This document shows, piece by piece, positions 15,996 through 25,542 of a stretch of 54,054 nt of DNA. A model generated the notes under the pieces. That model saw nothing but the letters and a program-made list of their open reading frames with translations. It had not been told where the DNA came from and searched no databases. The translations under genes were made by a program, and so were the position numbers. The stretch is from assembly GCF_012911865.1 (NCBI RefSeq), contig NZ_JAAXYH010000020.1, positions 1 through 54,054 of the forward strand, given 5' to 3'. The stretch is from Shewanella salipaludis. Its GTDB lineage: Bacteria; Pseudomonadota; Gammaproteobacteria; Enterobacterales; Shewanellaceae. The stretch's first letter is position 1. Each line of letters starts with the position of its first letter.

Positions 15996-17243
15996 TTAGC
16001 CGCCGAAATCATCCAGAAGGATGTTTTCGTCTTCGACACCCAGATCTTTCAGCATACCGATAACGGCCGCGTTCATCATCGGAGGTCCACACATGTAGAA
16101 CTCGCAATCTTCCGGCGCATCGTGATCGCGCAGATAGTTCTCGTACAGGACATTATGAATGAAACCTGTGTAACCATCCCAGTTATCCTCGGGTTGAGGA
16201 TCCGACAGCGCCACGTGCCATTCGAAGTTGTCATTCTCGGCCGCCAGGCCATCGAAATCTTCAACATAGAACATCTCACGCTTGGAACGGGCACCGTACC
16301 AGAAGCTCATCTTACGCTTGCTGTGCAGACGCTTGAGCTGATCGAAGATGTGCGAACGCATAGGCGCCATACCCGCACCACCACCGATGAACACCATTTC
16401 CGCATCCGTGTCTTTGGCGAAGAATTCACCGAATGGACCGGAAATCGTCACCTTGTCACCCGCCTTCAGGCTCCAGATGTAAGAAGACATCTTGCCGCAT
16501 GGCAGGCTCAGGTTACGCGGCGGTGGCGTAGCGATACGCACGTTCAGCATTATGATGCCGAACTCTTCCGGGTAGTTGGCCATGGAGTAGGCGCGAATAG
16601 TTTCTTCGTCTACCTTGGACTCGAGGTTGAAGAAGCCAAAGTGATTCCAGTCGCCACGGTACTGTTCTGGTACGTCGAAATCGGCATACTTGACATGGTG
16701 CGCAGGGGCTTCGATCTGAATATAACCACCGGCACGGAAAGGCACTGACTCGCCATCCGGGATCTGCAGCTTCAGTTCCTTGATGAAGGTCGCCTTGTTA
16801 TCGTTGGAGATAACTTCGCATTCCCACTTCTTGATACCGAAGATTTCTTCGTCCAGCTCGATTTCCATGTCGTTCTTGACATTGACCTGGCAAGACAGAC
16901 GACAGCCTTTACGGGCATCGCCCTTGCTGATGTGGTCCAGCTCGGTCGGCAGAATATCGCCGCCACCCGACTTGATCACCACACGACACTGGCCGCAAGA
17001 ACCGCCGCCACCACAGGCGCTGGATACGAAGATGCCGTTGTTGGCCAGGGCGCCCAGCAGTTTGCCACCGGCACCCGTTTTGATTGCTTTTTCAGGATCG
17101 TGATTGATGCCGATCGTGATATCACCGCTCGCCACCAACTTTGACTTAGCGAATAAGATCACTAACACCAAAACCAATACGATAACGGTAAACATACCCA
17201 CACCGAGGTAAACCTCAAGCGGAGTAGAATTTAGAATATCCAT
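15996..17243 (-). CDS. nqrF: Na+-translocating NADH:quinone reductase subunit F
   Basis: A 415-residue NADH-oxidising subunit. One N-terminal span (about residues 10-32) is followed by a [2Fe-2S] ferredoxin domain with C77, C83, C86 and C118, then an FAD domain (RAYSMANYPEE) and an NADH-binding domain (FIGGGAGMAPMRSHI). It takes hydride from NADH and passes electrons to the rest of the complex. It is the last structural gene of the operon, 47 bp after nqrE. Confidence 0.98.
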   Translation of the reverse strand: MDILNSTPLEVYLGVGMFTVIVLVLVLVILFAKSKLVASGDITIGINHDPEKAIKTGAGGKLLGALANNGIFVSSACGGGGSCGQCRVVIKSGGGDILPTELDHISKGDARKGCRLSCQVNVKNDMEIELDEEIFGIKKWECEVISNDNKATFIKELKLQIPDGESVPFRAGGYIQIEAPAHHVKYADFDVPEQYRGDWNHFGFFNLESKVDEETIRAYSMANYPEEFGIIMLNVRIATPPPRNLSLPCGKMSSYIWSLKAGDKVTISGPFGEFFAKDTDAEMVFIGGGAGMAPMRSHIFDQLKRLHSKRKMSFWYGARSKREMFYVEDFDGLAAENDNFEWHVALSDPQPEDNWDGYTGFIHNVLYENYLRDHDAPEDCEFYMCGPPMMNAAVIGMLKDLGVEDENILLDDFGG

Positions 17244-17290
17244 TAACTTATCCTTAGAAGGTCCTATATAAGAAGCCGTCTGAGTGCCTC

Positions 17291-17899
17291 TTACAGAGAC
17301 ACACCAGAGAACGACATGAAGCCTATGGCCATCAGACCGGCGGAGATGAAGGTAATACCTAGACCACGCAATCCTTTAGGCACATCTGCATACTTCAACT
17401 TCTCACGGATACCGGCCATCAAGACGATAGCCAATGCCCAACCTAAGCCAGAACCTATACCAAACACCAGGCTTTCACCCAGGTTGTAATCACGTTCGAC
17501 CATGAAAGAAACTGCACCGAAAATCGCACAGTTCACAGTGATCAAGGGCAAGAAGATCCCCAGCGCGTTGTACAGCGGCGGGAAATACTTGTCCAGTGCC
17601 ATTTCCAATATCTGTACCAAGGCGGCGATCACACCGATGAAGGTGATGAACTTGAGGAAGCTCAGATCCGCATCCGGGAAGCCGGCCCAGGCCAAAGCGC
17701 CCGGAGCCAACAGGCCCTGGTAAATAACCTGGTTAGCGGGTACAGAGATAGCCAGTACCACAACAACCGCGATCCCCAGGCCCATGGCGGTGGTCACTTT
17801 CTTGGACACGGCCAGGAAAGTACACATACCCAGGAAGAATGACAGTGCCATGTTTTCAATGAAAACAGAGCGAATAAACAGACTGATATAATGTTCCAT
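17291..17899 (-). CDS. nqrE: Na+-translocating NADH:quinone reductase subunit E
   Basis: A 202-residue integral membrane protein with six spans. It belongs to the NqrDE/RnfAE family and is homologous to NqrD with inverted topology. The FFLGMCTFLAVSKK segment carries one of the cysteines that, with those in NqrD, bind the buried iron centre. It forms part of the electron and sodium path of the complex. The gap to nqrD is 11 bp. Confidence 0.98.
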   Translation of the reverse strand: MEHYISLFIRSVFIENMALSFFLGMCTFLAVSKKVTTAMGLGIAVVVVLAISVPANQVIYQGLLAPGALAWAGFPDADLSFLKFITFIGVIAALVQILEMALDKYFPPLYNALGIFLPLITVNCAIFGAVSFMVERDYNLGESLVFGIGSGLGWALAIVLMAGIREKLKYADVPKGLRGLGITFISAGLMAIGFMSFSGVSL

Positions 17900-17910
17900 C
17901 GCGCTTACCC

Positions 17911-18537
17911 TTATGCTTCGACTTGCTCTGGCTTATAAGTACGGAGGATCCAGATCAGCGTACCGATCAGGAAGAACGCACTCGGCGGCAGCAATAACAG
18001 ACCGTTAGGCTGATACCAGCCACCCTCAGAGATCTTGCGCAGGATTTCAATCCCGAACAATGAACCATTACCGAACAGCTCACGTATGAAGCCGACAGAT
18101 AGCAGGATGGCGCCGTAGCCCAAGCCGTTACCTATACCGTCCATGAAGCTCATCAATGGCGGGGTCTTCATCGCATAGGCTTCGGCGCGGCCCATCACGA
18201 TACAGTTGGTAATGATCAAACCAACGAATACCGACAACTGCTTGGAGATACCATAGGCATAGGCCTGCAGTATCTGATCCACCACTATTACCAGGGAGGC
18301 GATGATGGTCATCTGCACTATGATGCGCACACTGCTTGGAATGTGATTACGGATCAGCGAGATAAACAGGTTGGAAAAAGCCGTTACCGCCGTCAGTGCC
18401 AGTGTCATTACCAGGGCAGTTTCCAGCTTACTGGTCACGGCCAGCGCACTACAAACACCCAGGATCTGCAAGGCGATGGGGTTGTTGTTGATAATAGGTC
18501 CGGTGAGAACCTGCTTAAGTTCTTTAGCGTCGGCCAT
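17911..18537 (-). CDS. nqrD: Na+-translocating NADH:quinone reductase subunit D
   Basis: A 208-residue six-span membrane subunit, paralogous to NqrE. It has the family motifs NPIALQILGVCSALAVTSKLE and FVGLIITNCIVMGRAEA, each with a conserved cysteine that contributes to the iron centre. Its start overlaps the nqrC stop as TAATG, which implies translational coupling. Confidence 0.98.
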   Translation of the reverse strand: MADAKELKQVLTGPIINNNPIALQILGVCSALAVTSKLETALVMTLALTAVTAFSNLFISLIRNHIPSSVRIIVQMTIIASLVIVVDQILQAYAYGISKQLSVFVGLIITNCIVMGRAEAYAMKTPPLMSFMDGIGNGLGYGAILLSVGFIRELFGNGSLFGIEILRKISEGGWYQPNGLLLLPPSAFFLIGTLIWILRTYKPEQVEA

Positions 18538-19334
18538 TAGCTCAACCCTCCGTTGCGTGCCTTTTCAATGAAACTCGCAAAACCTTCTTCACCCAACCAG
18601 AATGTCAGCGAATGCTGCACACCCTTACTGGTCAGGGTCGCACCCGACAGCGCATCGACACCATACTGAGTGCTGGCGACGGCCGGGTTCTTGGTTACTG
18701 TGATGGCCAGATTACCTTGCTCATCGAATAACTTCTTACCTTCCCACTTGGCGATCCACTTGGGATTCTGTACTTCGCCACCCAGGCCAGGGGTTTCACC
18801 CGAACCTGTGAAGTCGTAGTAAATCAGATTCTGGATGGTATTCATGTCAGGATCTAACGCCAGGAAGGCAAACATGGTTGACCAGAGGCCATAGCCTTTG
18901 ATCGGCAGGATCACTGTCTTAACGGCGCCCTGATCATCATGCACCAGGTAAACCACGGCGTGATTGGCGACGCGTCTTACCGAGGCTATGTCATTTTCAG
19001 GCACGAAAGAGCTCTTGAGATCACGGGCCGCTTTTTCCTGATCGAAGGTGTTGCCATCTATGCTATCGACAAACTCACCAGACTTGAGGTCTATGACCTT
19101 GGCCTGAATATACTTGCCATAGGTATCCTGGATTTGGCTCTTGCTCAGAGGCGCTGCCTTGAGATTAACCAGGTTAGCCGCCTGCAGAATGTACTTCTGT
19201 TTATCCAGCAGTTTGTTTTCTGCCTGTGTCGGCTTGAGCATGACTGCCGCACCCGAAACGAAGATAGAACAGATAAGACATAAGCCAACAACGATAAATA
19301 GCGTTCTTCCGAACGAATCTTTATTACTAGCCAC
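18537..19334 (-). CDS. nqrC: Na+-translocating NADH:quinone reductase subunit C
   Basis: A 265-residue subunit with one N-terminal span and a large periplasmic FMN domain. The FMN attachment motif SGAT is at residues 230-233, with T233 as the expected covalent site. The start is a GTG at 19334 with GGAGG seven bases upstream; it overlaps nqrB by 8 bp. A longer reading from 19403 would add a stretch encoded inside nqrB and is not supported. ApbE, encoded downstream, is the enzyme expected to attach the flavin. Confidence 0.97.
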   Translation of the reverse strand: MASNKDSFGRTLFIVVGLCLICSIFVSGAAVMLKPTQAENKLLDKQKYILQAANLVNLKAAPLSKSQIQDTYGKYIQAKVIDLKSGEFVDSIDGNTFDQEKAARDLKSSFVPENDIASVRRVANHAVVYLVHDDQGAVKTVILPIKGYGLWSTMFAFLALDPDMNTIQNLIYYDFTGSGETPGLGGEVQNPKWIAKWEGKKLFDEQGNLAITVTKNPAVASTQYGVDALSGATLTSKGVQHSLTFWLGEEGFASFIEKARNGGLS

Positions 19335-20526
19335 GAGCGATCCTCCGCTTGACGTTCGCCTGAACCACGAAATGGTCGAATAATGGCGCAAACAAGTTGG
19401 CAAACAGAATCGCCAACATCATGCCTTCAGGGAATGCAGGGTTGATGACTCGAATGAACACGGCCATGGCACCTATCAGGATACCGTATGCCCATTTGCC
19501 GTTATCGGTAAATGACGCAGACACAGGATCTGTCGCCATAAACATCATGCCGAAGGCGAAGCCACCCAGCACCAGGTGCCAGTACCAAGGCATGGCAAAC
19601 ATAGGGTTGGTGTCGCTGCCGACGAAGTTCAGCAGGTAAGACACGGCAATCATGCCGACCATAACCCCACCGACGATGCGCCAGGAAGCGATACGGGTGT
19701 AGATGATGACCAAACCACCGAGCAGGAGTGCCAGGGTAGAGACTTCACCCACAGAACCAGGAATGAAGCCCAAGAAGGCATCCCACCAGTTTTGATTGAA
19801 GGCATATTCCAGATTACCGGCGGCGGCTTGACTCAGGGCAGTCGCACCCGAGTAACCATCGGCAACGACCCATGAGGTGTCACCCGACATATACAGAGGG
19901 TAGGCGAAGAACAGGAAGGCTCGACCGGCCAGCGCAGGGTTAAGGAAGTTACGACCAGTACCGCCGAAGACTTCTTTGGCAACCACCACACCGAAGGTGA
20001 TACCCAGGGCCACCATCCACAGGGGAATGGTCGCAGGCAAGGTCAGGGCAAACAGCACAGAGGTCACGAAGAAACCTTCGTTGATTTCATGGCCACGGAC
20101 CGAGGCAAACAGCACTTCCCAGATACCGCCGACGGCGAAGGTCACCGCATAGATGGGCAGGAAGAAACAGGCGCCGTACCACATCAGGGTCGCCCAGCCG
20201 GCATCGGCGGTCAGCTCGGTGCCGAACAGGCCGAACAGGCTGACTTGCCAAACGTCAGGCGTCGCGAAACCTGCGGCCAGGGCTTCTTGCGCCTGGAAGC
20301 CTACGTTGTACATGCCGAAGAACATGGCCGGGAAAGTACAAGCCCAGACAGTGATCATCATGCGTTTCAGGTCGAGGTTGTCGCGAACATGGGTCTTGCC
20401 CTTGTTCACTTTACCCGGGGTGTAGAATATGGTGTATGCCGCTTCAAACAGGGCATACCACTTCTCGTATTTACCGCCTTTTTCAAATTGCGGCTCAATA
20501 CGTTCGAAAAAATCTTTCAAGCTCAT
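19327..20526 (-). CDS. nqrB: Na+-translocating NADH:quinone reductase subunit B
   Basis: A 399-residue multi-span subunit. It carries the second covalent FMN site in YSGATALSQ (T229), and the family segment GGTGRNFLNPALAGRAFLFF. NqrB is the site of sodium translocation and riboflavin/ubiquinone interaction in the known complex. Its ATG overlaps the nqrA stop as TAATG. Confidence 0.98.
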   Translation of the reverse strand: MSLKDFFERIEPQFEKGGKYEKWYALFEAAYTIFYTPGKVNKGKTHVRDNLDLKRMMITVWACTFPAMFFGMYNVGFQAQEALAAGFATPDVWQVSLFGLFGTELTADAGWATLMWYGACFFLPIYAVTFAVGGIWEVLFASVRGHEINEGFFVTSVLFALTLPATIPLWMVALGITFGVVVAKEVFGGTGRNFLNPALAGRAFLFFAYPLYMSGDTSWVVADGYSGATALSQAAAGNLEYAFNQNWWDAFLGFIPGSVGEVSTLALLLGGLVIIYTRIASWRIVGGVMVGMIAVSYLLNFVGSDTNPMFAMPWYWHLVLGGFAFGMMFMATDPVSASFTDNGKWAYGILIGAMAVFIRVINPAFPEGMMLAILFANLFAPLFDHFVVQANVKRRIARG

Positions 20527-21860
20527 TAGCCTTCCCTCTCGATCGTATCTAAACAGTCGCGCAGGTATGAACCATAGTCATACTTGCCAGGACATACGAA
20601 CGTACACAGTGCCAAATCTTCTTCATCCAATTCCAGGGCGCCCAGTGTCGCGGCACTGTCGAAATCACCCGAGATCAGATCACGCAGCAACATAGTCGGC
20701 AGAATATCCAACGGCATCACCCGCTCATAGTTGCCGATAGGCACCATGGCACGATCCGAGCCACCTGTGCTTGTGGTCATGTTGAACAGACGTGAAGGAG
20801 TCAAATGACTGAGGAAAGAACGCGTGATAGAGAACTTGTCGCTGCCTGGCATTATCCAGCCGAACAATTCCTTCTCTGTGCCTTCTTCCAGCAGGCTGAG
20901 CTGCTGATGATAACGTCCCAGATAGGCATGAGGCCCCACTGCGGTACGACCATTGAGTACTGAACCCGAGATGATACGCACGTTGCTGCCGCTGGTTTCA
21001 CCGGCAGTCAACTCGGCCGTGCTGGCACCCAGTTGTGTGCGCACCAGTCTTGGCTTAGCCGCTTTAGGACCGCCGATGGCGACCACACGCTGAGTGTTCA
21101 GTTCACCCGTGGTGAACAGCTGACCCACGGCGATAACGTCCTGGTAGCCTATGTGCCACACGGTACGATTGGCGGAGGCGGGTTGTAAGAAGTGGATATG
21201 TGTTCCCACCAGACCCGCAGGATGCACGCCGGCAAATTCTGCAACTTGGGCATTGGCGGCTGGAATATCGGCACCCGGCGCTTTACAGAGATAGACCTTG
21301 CCTTGAGTCAGTTTCGACAGAACCTGAAGACCATTAGCAAAATCATCCTTATGCTCACCTATCACTATCGCAGGATCGGCAGCCAGGGGCTGGGTATCTA
21401 TGGCGGTGACAAAAATCGCCGCGGCAGAAGCATCTACGGCAGGAACTTTGCTGAAAGGACGAGTCCGCAATGCCGTCCACAGGCCCGATTCAATCAGGTT
21501 GTCGCGAACGAGTTGCGGGTCGAGCGTCGCTAAGGCAGCGGCATCATACTTAGCAAAGGCAACGCTGTCGTCCCCTTCCACTCGAATGACGACGGACTGC
21601 AGCACACGCTGGGCGCCCCGGTTAATGTCTAATATAGTACCACTGGCCAAAGCCGTATATTTAACGCCAGGCGTTTTCTTATCTTCGAAAATTACCTGAC
21701 CTTTTTGTACTTTATCGCCCACTTTTATCTTCATAGTAGGACGTAAGCCAATATACTCTTCACCCAAAGTAGCTACATGATTAATGGCTGGGCCATCATG
21801 GATAACTTGCTCTGGTCCGCCTGCTATAGGCAGTTCCAATCCTTTCTTAATTGTAATCAT
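20526..21860 (-). CDS. nqrA: Na+-translocating NADH:quinone reductase subunit A
   Basis: A 444-residue cytoplasmic subunit and the first gene of the operon. The ATG at 21860 gives the usual N-terminus MITIKKGLELPIAG; the open frame extends 11 codons further upstream without support. It belongs to the RnfC-like fold but lacks its iron-sulfur motifs, and is known to contribute to quinone binding. The presence of the whole operon indicates that the cell couples NADH oxidation to sodium export, typical of marine and aquatic gammaproteobacteria. Confidence 0.98.
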   Translation of the reverse strand: MITIKKGLELPIAGGPEQVIHDGPAINHVATLGEEYIGLRPTMKIKVGDKVQKGQVIFEDKKTPGVKYTALASGTILDINRGAQRVLQSVVIRVEGDDSVAFAKYDAAALATLDPQLVRDNLIESGLWTALRTRPFSKVPAVDASAAAIFVTAIDTQPLAADPAIVIGEHKDDFANGLQVLSKLTQGKVYLCKAPGADIPAANAQVAEFAGVHPAGLVGTHIHFLQPASANRTVWHIGYQDVIAVGQLFTTGELNTQRVVAIGGPKAAKPRLVRTQLGASTAELTAGETSGSNVRIISGSVLNGRTAVGPHAYLGRYHQQLSLLEEGTEKELFGWIMPGSDKFSITRSFLSHLTPSRLFNMTTSTGGSDRAMVPIGNYERVMPLDILPTMLLRDLISGDFDSAATLGALELDEEDLALCTFVCPGKYDYGSYLRDCLDTIEREG

Positions 21861-22369
21861 ATCCACAAGCACTACGTTTTGAAGGAAAGACAATGCGCCG
21901 CATAGGTGCTAAAAAGTCCAGTTTTAAACAACTGGACTACCCGGCTGGCGCAGAATTTTTTATCACAGAAATGCGATCGCAATCACGCTGGTCGCGCGCA
22001 TTTTACCCCAATTACTAGGCTATCGCCACGAAAATTATAGGAGTTTTCAAACCTAAGAAGCCCTTCAACGAGCCACTGTGACGCCGTCTAGCCCAAGGTC
22101 GAACAAGCTCATAGACAGCACCCGCCCCGGGCGGCATATTGGCATTTGCCCTTCACTATCGCATTAATTTTTAATGAATTAATTTAGCTGTAGGGCGACA
22201 GAGCCGGGAAGTGCCCCACATCCCGGGCTTTTGCGGTCGAAAAAAACCTTGTCCCCGAGCAGAAATCTGCCAGGGGGAAAATCCCTGCGCCGGCAGCTTT
22301 GCCGCCCCCCATGCCAGACAAACAAAAAGCGGCCTAAGCCGCTTCTTCGATTGCCTAACATCCGCCGAG
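21861..22369. promoter_or_regulatory. Noncoding region upstream of nqrA and downstream of luxS
   Basis: This 509-bp stretch must contain the nqr operon promoter, probably in the AT-rich part near 21900-22030. I cannot assign -35 and -10 boxes with confidence. The luxS terminator lies at its right end. No gene was found. Confidence 0.5.
22321..22344 (-). terminator. Terminator of luxS
   Basis: A 7-bp perfect stem (22327-22333 with 22338-22344) has a CTAA loop and T residues following on the minus strand. It lies 25 bp beyond the luxS stop codon. Confidence 0.75.
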
Positions 22370-22879
22370 TTACAGCTTACCCAGGATATCGTCACTCAAC
22401 TTGAGATCTTCGTTGCGATTGACGCTGACCCCTGCGGCAATGATGTTGCGGGCTATGTCTTTGGCCTCGTCGAGCGAGTGCATCTCATAGGTGCCGCATT
22501 GATACAGATTCAGCTCGGGGATCTCCGACTGAGCCACGACCTTGAGCACATCTTCCATCGAGGCCAGCCAGGCGTCGGCCACCCTATGCTCGCTCGGCTC
22601 ACCTATCAGGCTCATGTAGAAACCCGTGCGGCAGCCCATGGGAGAGATGTCGATGATCTCGACACCGTCGCCGTTGAGGTGATCGCGCATGAAACCGGCG
22701 AACAGATGTTCCAGCGTATGTATGCCGCGCTCGCTGAGAATATCCTTATTCGGAGTACAAAAACGTAAGTCAAACACTGTGATGGCATCGCCCTTGGGGG
22801 TCTGCATATGCTTGGCCACCCTGACTGCGGGGGCATGCATACGAGTGTGATCTACGGTAAAACTGTCGAGTAACGGCAT
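22370..22879 (-). CDS. luxS: S-ribosylhomocysteine lyase
   Basis: A 169-residue enzyme of the activated methyl cycle. It cleaves S-ribosylhomocysteine to homocysteine and DPD, the precursor of autoinducer-2. The metal-binding HxxEH motif is at H54-E57-H58 (HTLEHLFAG), and the third ligand region is in LYQCGTYEMHS. Length is typical. It is a single-gene unit; two exact copies of a 16-bp sequence lie 14-45 bp upstream of the start. Confidence 0.98.
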   Translation of the reverse strand: MPLLDSFTVDHTRMHAPAVRVAKHMQTPKGDAITVFDLRFCTPNKDILSERGIHTLEHLFAGFMRDHLNGDGVEIIDISPMGCRTGFYMSLIGEPSEHRVADAWLASMEDVLKVVAQSEIPELNLYQCGTYEMHSLDEAKDIARNIIAAGVSVNRNEDLKLSDDILGKL

Positions 22880-22892
22880 AGGGGATCTCCGC

Positions 22893-22924
22893 GTTGCTAT
22901 CGCTAATAGTTGCTATCGCTAATA
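22893..22924. repeat. Two exact 16-bp tandem repeats upstream of luxS
   Basis: GTTGCTATCGCTAATA occurs twice in direct succession (22893-22908 and 22909-22924), starting 13 bp upstream of the luxS start codon, in its probable 5' leader. Confidence 0.85.
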
Positions 22925-23028
22925 AAGGTATAGACAAACTGCCTGTCATCGCCTCGAGTCTAGCATAGACTCGATTGAACTTGTCCAGCAGACCAGAGGC
23001 AACCAGCCAGGGGTTAAACTACGGCGTG

Positions 23029-23075
23029 TTTAACCATGACACTTTCTAGCCATGGCGCTTTTAACCATGGCACTT
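23029..23075. repeat. Three imperfect 16-bp tandem repeats over the bolA stop
   Basis: Units at 23029-23044, 23045-23060 and 23061-23075 share the pattern TTAACCATGRCRCTT. The last one is the 3' end of bolA, including its stop codon. On the minus strand each unit carries a stop (TAA, TAG, TAA). Confidence 0.8.
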
Positions 23076-23366
23076 GGGTGAACTGGGCACAGTATCCAGC
23101 GCGGCCCATTCGTCCTGGGTATAAGTATGCATGGTCAAGGCATGTACGCCACCGGCCAACTCCGCCGCCAGACAAGTGTTGACCGCCCTGTGGCGGCCGA
23201 GCAACCGCTGGCCCTCGAACGCCGCCGACACTATCACGACCTTGAAATGGGTCTCGGAATTGGGCGGCACATTATGCATGTGGCTCTCGTTGATCACCTC
23301 CAGATGCAGGGGTGACAAGGCGGCGGTGAGCTTCTCTGTGATGCGTTGCTTATAGGTTACTGACAT
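23061..23366 (-). CDS. bolA: BolA family protein
   Basis: A 101-residue protein with the BolA fold: ETHFKVVIVSAAFEGQ strand region and the LLGRHRAVNTCLAAEL helix-turn. BolA proteins partner with monothiol glutaredoxins in iron-sulfur and iron homeostasis and also affect cell shape under stress. The conserved metal-ligand histidine is present in the RHR segment. It is monocistronic, and its last five codons are repeated twice more past the stop. Confidence 0.94.
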   Translation of the reverse strand: MSVTYKQRITEKLTAALSPLHLEVINESHMHNVPPNSETHFKVVIVSAAFEGQRLLGRHRAVNTCLAAELAGGVHALTMHTYTQDEWAALDTVPSSPKCHG

Positions 23367-23488
23367 GACTTGGCCCTCGAAGGCATGAAACTAATGGCGG
23401 CAGAGTACTGGGTCCTCCGGCAAAGATCAAATGAGGAAAACTCAGCTTGGCCCCTGCCCCGAGCGGCCAGATCCTGGCGCCGCTGACG

Positions 23489-24145
23489 TTAGCCCCCGGC
23501 ATGGAAATCCACCAGCAAGTGCCTGAACGTAAAGTTGAGCCTGGGCTCAGTGACCTTGAGGCGCTTGGGCAAGGCATGCTCCCACTCCTGCTGCATGGGC
23601 CAATGCATCAGCAGCAGATCGCCCGCGGCGAGGGCGAAGCTCATCTTCTGCTGGGTCTGCTTGTGGCGAATGACGAAGTCCCGGGTGGCCCCCAGGCTGA
23701 CCGAGGCTATGGTCGAATGAGGGGCAATTTCTGTCTCATCGTCGCTATGCCAGCCGACCGTCTCGCTGCCGTCGGCGTAGCAGTTGACCAGGACACCATT
23801 GAGCCTGAGCCCCAACTCCCGCATCAGCTTATGCCGCAACTTGTTCGCATACTTGGGCCAAGGCAGGGCTTTGACCAGGTGCGAAGAGAAGAGGTAATCG
23901 CAGCCGTCATCGCCGAACCACGCCTGGGAACGGGGGATCTTATAGCGTTGGCCATAGACGCGAATATCCGGACTGCTGAGCGGGTAGCCTTTCGCCTCTT
24001 CGTATAAGGCGGCCTGCTGGGCGGGGTTGAGGTAGCCGGGGACATAGGTCACGGGCGCAACCACTCGCTCCGGCTCCACGGCCGGCGCCGGTCCGGCAAG
24101 GCTCGAAGCCTGGGGCCAGTCAAAACCTAAATCTTGTTGCCGCAT
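23489..24145 (-). CDS. AlkB-like 2-oxoglutarate/Fe(II)-dependent dioxygenase
   Basis: A 218-residue AlkB homologue. Metal ligands are H133 and D135 (GWHSDDE) and H190 (WEHALPK); the 2-oxoglutarate-binding arginines are R202 and R208 in PRLNFTFR. The arrangement resembles ALKBH2/3-type enzymes, which reverse N-methyl lesions in DNA or RNA oxidatively. No ada gene is adjacent. The upstream side carries short CTGCT-rich imperfect repeats (about 24150-24205). Confidence 0.93.
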   Translation of the reverse strand: MRQQDLGFDWPQASSLAGPAPAVEPERVVAPVTYVPGYLNPAQQAALYEEAKGYPLSSPDIRVYGQRYKIPRSQAWFGDDGCDYLFSSHLVKALPWPKYANKLRHKLMRELGLRLNGVLVNCYADGSETVGWHSDDETEIAPHSTIASVSLGATRDFVIRHKQTQQKMSFALAAGDLLLMHWPMQQEWEHALPKRLKVTEPRLNFTFRHLLVDFHAGG

Positions 24146-24306
24146 GGCTGCTCCTGCCCTCTACTCATACTGCTGCCCTCTGCTCACGCTGCTCACCTCT
24201 ATTTTCCCCAATGTCTGCCCTGCTTGCCCCCTCGGGCTTAAGCATCGCGCTTTTCAAGCGGATCTGCCATAATCTGCGCCTCATTTTTATTGGTGCAGTG
24301 TGGCAT

Positions 24307-25440
24307 ATGACAACAAGATTTTCAGTAGCGGGTATTGAACTCGAACTTTTACGCTATCCCAGCCGGCAGGAGTCAAATCTGCAGGCCTGGGATGCCGCGG
24401 ATGAACACTTGATCAAGCTGCTGACTGAAACCGGCCAAGCCCCGGTCGCCACAGGCATAATCAACGACAGCTTCGGCGCCTTGAGCTGTGCCCTGTCGCG
24501 CATGGATGCTGCCTGGCCCCTGTTCATAGAAACCGACGCCAAGACCAGTTTCCTGGGGACCCAGCAGAACCAACAAGCCAATCAGCTGTCCATGGGCAAT
24601 CTCCACTGGCTCAACAGCCGCGACGCCCTGCCCGCCGGACTGGCACTGGTGCTGATGAAACTGCCGAAAAACCTCAACTATTTTGCCCACCAGCTGGTGA
24701 GACTATCCCAAGTGTTACCCCAGGGCACCCGGGTGTTGATAGCTGCCAAGGCCAAGTCCATCAACGCCGCCCTGCTGACACTGTTCGCCAACAACCTGGG
24801 CCCAGCCAGTGCCAGCCTGACCTGGAAGAAGACCCGGGTGATAACCTGTATCGCCGACGGCAAGGCCCGTGAGCTGCCGCAGCCAAGTCGCTGGCACATC
24901 CCCGAGTTTCGACTCGAGATAAGCAACCTCAGCAATGTGTTCGCCGCCGGCAAACTGGACATAGGGGCCCGCATCATGCTGGACAACATGCCCGAGGGGA
25001 ACTTCGAGTCGGTTGTCGATCTCGGCTGCGGCAATGGGGTGCTCGGCCTGAGGGCGGCACAACTCTATCCCCAAGCCAAGATCCACTTTATCGACGACTC
25101 AGAGATGGCGGTCGCCTCGAGCCAGGCCAACTGGCACTTGAACCACTTGGATGCGCAACACGCCGCCTTCCATTGGGACGACTGCATGAGCCATCTGCCG
25201 GAAGACATAACACCGGATCTGGTGCTCTGTAATCCGCCGTTTCACCAGGGGGAAGCCATCACAGATCACATAGCCTGGCAGATGTTCCTCGATGCCCGGC
25301 GTCGCCTGAAGGACGGCGGACTGTTGCAGGTGGTAGGCAACCGCCACCTGGGCTATCACATCAAGCTGCAGCGATTGTTCAAGAACTGCACCACGGTCGC
25401 CTCCAACGGCAAATTTGTGATCCTCCAGGCCAGGAAATAG
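24307..25440 (+). CDS. rlmG: 23S rRNA (guanine-1835-N2)-methyltransferase
   Basis: A 377-residue RsmC/RlmG-type methyltransferase made of a degenerate N-terminal MTase-like half and an active C-terminal half. Motif I is VVDLGCGNGVLGLRA and the catalytic motif is LVLCNPPFHQG. RlmG methylates G1835 of 23S rRNA using SAM. The ATG at 24307 gives the normal N-terminus MTTRFSVAGIELEL; the longer frame from 24211 is not supported. Confidence 0.95.
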   Translation: MTTRFSVAGIELELLRYPSRQESNLQAWDAADEHLIKLLTETGQAPVATGIINDSFGALSCALSRMDAAWPLFIETDAKTSFLGTQQNQQANQLSMGNLHWLNSRDALPAGLALVLMKLPKNLNYFAHQLVRLSQVLPQGTRVLIAAKAKSINAALLTLFANNLGPASASLTWKKTRVITCIADGKARELPQPSRWHIPEFRLEISNLSNVFAAGKLDIGARIMLDNMPEGNFESVVDLGCGNGVLGLRAAQLYPQAKIHFIDDSEMAVASSQANWHLNHLDAQHAAFHWDDCMSHLPEDITPDLVLCNPPFHQGEAITDHIAWQMFLDARRRLKDGGLLQVVGNRHLGYHIKLQRLFKNCTTVASNGKFVILQARK

Positions 25441-25542
25441 CTCATGGCCGCGGCCAATCCAAGGGTGCCCGGGGGCCAGAGTGCAGCCTTGGCTTGGCTC
25501 GACTATCTTTAAACAGGCAAAGTTCCCACACCAGGACGTACT

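Noticed and set aside
22171..22395. Short frames downstream of luxS
   Set aside because: They cross the luxS terminator and have no start signals or protein-like composition.
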